From Mucilaginibacter rubeus (GTDB lineage: Bacteria; Bacteroidota; Bacteroidia; Sphingobacteriales; Sphingobacteriaceae): a stretch of 64,000 nt of DNA. The translations under genes were made by a program, and so were the position numbers. Location: NCBI RefSeq assembly GCF_014643835.1, contig NZ_BMKD01000008.1, positions 124,001 through 188,000 on the forward strand, read 5' to 3'. The notes beneath the pieces are model-generated. The model did no database searches. It saw nothing but the letters and a program-made list of their open reading frames with translations, and had not been told where the DNA came from. This document shows positions 63,717 through 64,000 of the stretch, one piece after another. Each line of letters begins with the position of its first letter. The first letter of the stretch is position 1.

Positions 63717-64000
63717 CTTTTTCCTTTTTTACCCCGGCAGTATCCGGATTAACAACATCTATTCTTTTAATGAGCATATGGTATTTTATCCCGGGTTCGT
63801 CAGTTTTAACAATCGGCATGTTGTCGTTTGGGTAAGTTTTAACAATCGGCATCCGGCTGTAAACGGGCTCATCTGCAATAAGTTCGTGGGTGTTCAGTAG
63901 TGTATTGTTATGATTAAAAAAAACGTTTGGGGGAAGCGTTGGGATAAGTTTAGACAGATTAGTATCAGCCTTTAATAGTTTCAAGTTAAATAGCTTATCG
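63706..64000 (-). CDS. Hypothetical protein, C-terminal part (partial)
   Basis: The frame is open to the right edge (DKLFNLKLLKADTNLS...), so the N-terminus is outside the window. About 97 residues are visible, with a repeated MPIVKT segment (two copies about ten residues apart) and a Pro/Lys-rich end. No family was recognised. The gene overlaps the end of the sterol-desaturase gene on the opposite strand. Confidence 0.55.
   Translation of the reverse strand, partial: DKLFNLKLLKADTNLSKLIPTLPPNVFFNHNNTLLNTHELIADEPVYSRMPIVKTYPNDNMPIVKTDEPGIKYHMLIKRIDVVNPDTAGVKKEKVTP

Noticed and set aside
1-64000. CRISPR arrays, rRNA genes and insertion sequences
   Set aside because: No regularly spaced repeats, no rRNA segments and no transposase genes were recognised.

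Overview
The window looks like chromosomal DNA of a plant-polysaccharide-degrading Bacteroidota, most likely Sphingobacteriaceae (Mucilaginibacter- or Pedobacter-like). This rests on three SusC/SusD pairs, ECF sigma/FecR regulators, many secreted CAZymes, a Bacteroidota-type promoter (TTG-N19-TACCTTTG) at a tRNA gene, and BtgA/BtgB-type mobilization genes. The species call is inference.

Region 1 (1-29.6 kb) is resident chromosome. It opens with the tail of an FG-GAP/VCBS protein and a vanadium-haloperoxidase-like lipoprotein, then an ABC exporter. From 4.0 to 16.8 kb is a glucuronoxylan locus: SGNH acetylesterase, CE15 glucuronoyl esterase, SDR reductase, LacI repressor, mannonate dehydratase UxuA, GH67 alpha-glucuronidase, GH43, a CE1-like esterase and a GH35-like glycosidase. 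Three copies of one palindrome (core TGCAATCGATTGCA) sit in front of its transcription units, so a LacI regulon is predicted. The secreted enzymes would deacetylate, de-esterify and debranch the polymer; UxuA and the SDR would handle released glucuronate. Next come an alginate-lyase-family protein, a GH29 fucosidase, a ROK regulator and a SusC/SusD pair. The region ends with a serine hydrolase, a YdeI/DUF1801-type protein and an AraC regulator.

Region 2 (29,628-60,000) is best explained as a 30.4 kb integrative mobilizable element in the 3' end of a tRNA-Ser(GGA) gene. An exact 18-bp repeat of the tRNA 3' end bounds it, a tyrosine integrase lies next to the tRNA, and repeated ACTCACC-type motifs lie inside both ends. 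It carries two sigma/anti-sigma-controlled SusCD loci: one with a GH67-like protein, the other with a GH29 fucosidase. It also has two copies of an HxlR/SnoaL regulatory module (one decayed), a periplasmic beta-carbonic anhydrase with a frameshifted DUF2490 gene, BtgA/BtgB-like mobilization genes flanked by palindrome-rich DNA, and a three-gene zeta-kinase operon.

Region 3 (60.0-64 kb) is chromosome again: tRNA-Ser with its promoter, polyprenyl diphosphate synthase, a group II globin, the c-di-AMP synthase CdaA, a sterol-desaturase-family protein and the end of an unknown secreted protein.

The main novelty candidates are the element as a vehicle for two polysaccharide utilization loci, its GH67-like protein that keeps the three catalytic acids, the duplicated HxlR operator module, and the zeta-kinase operon.
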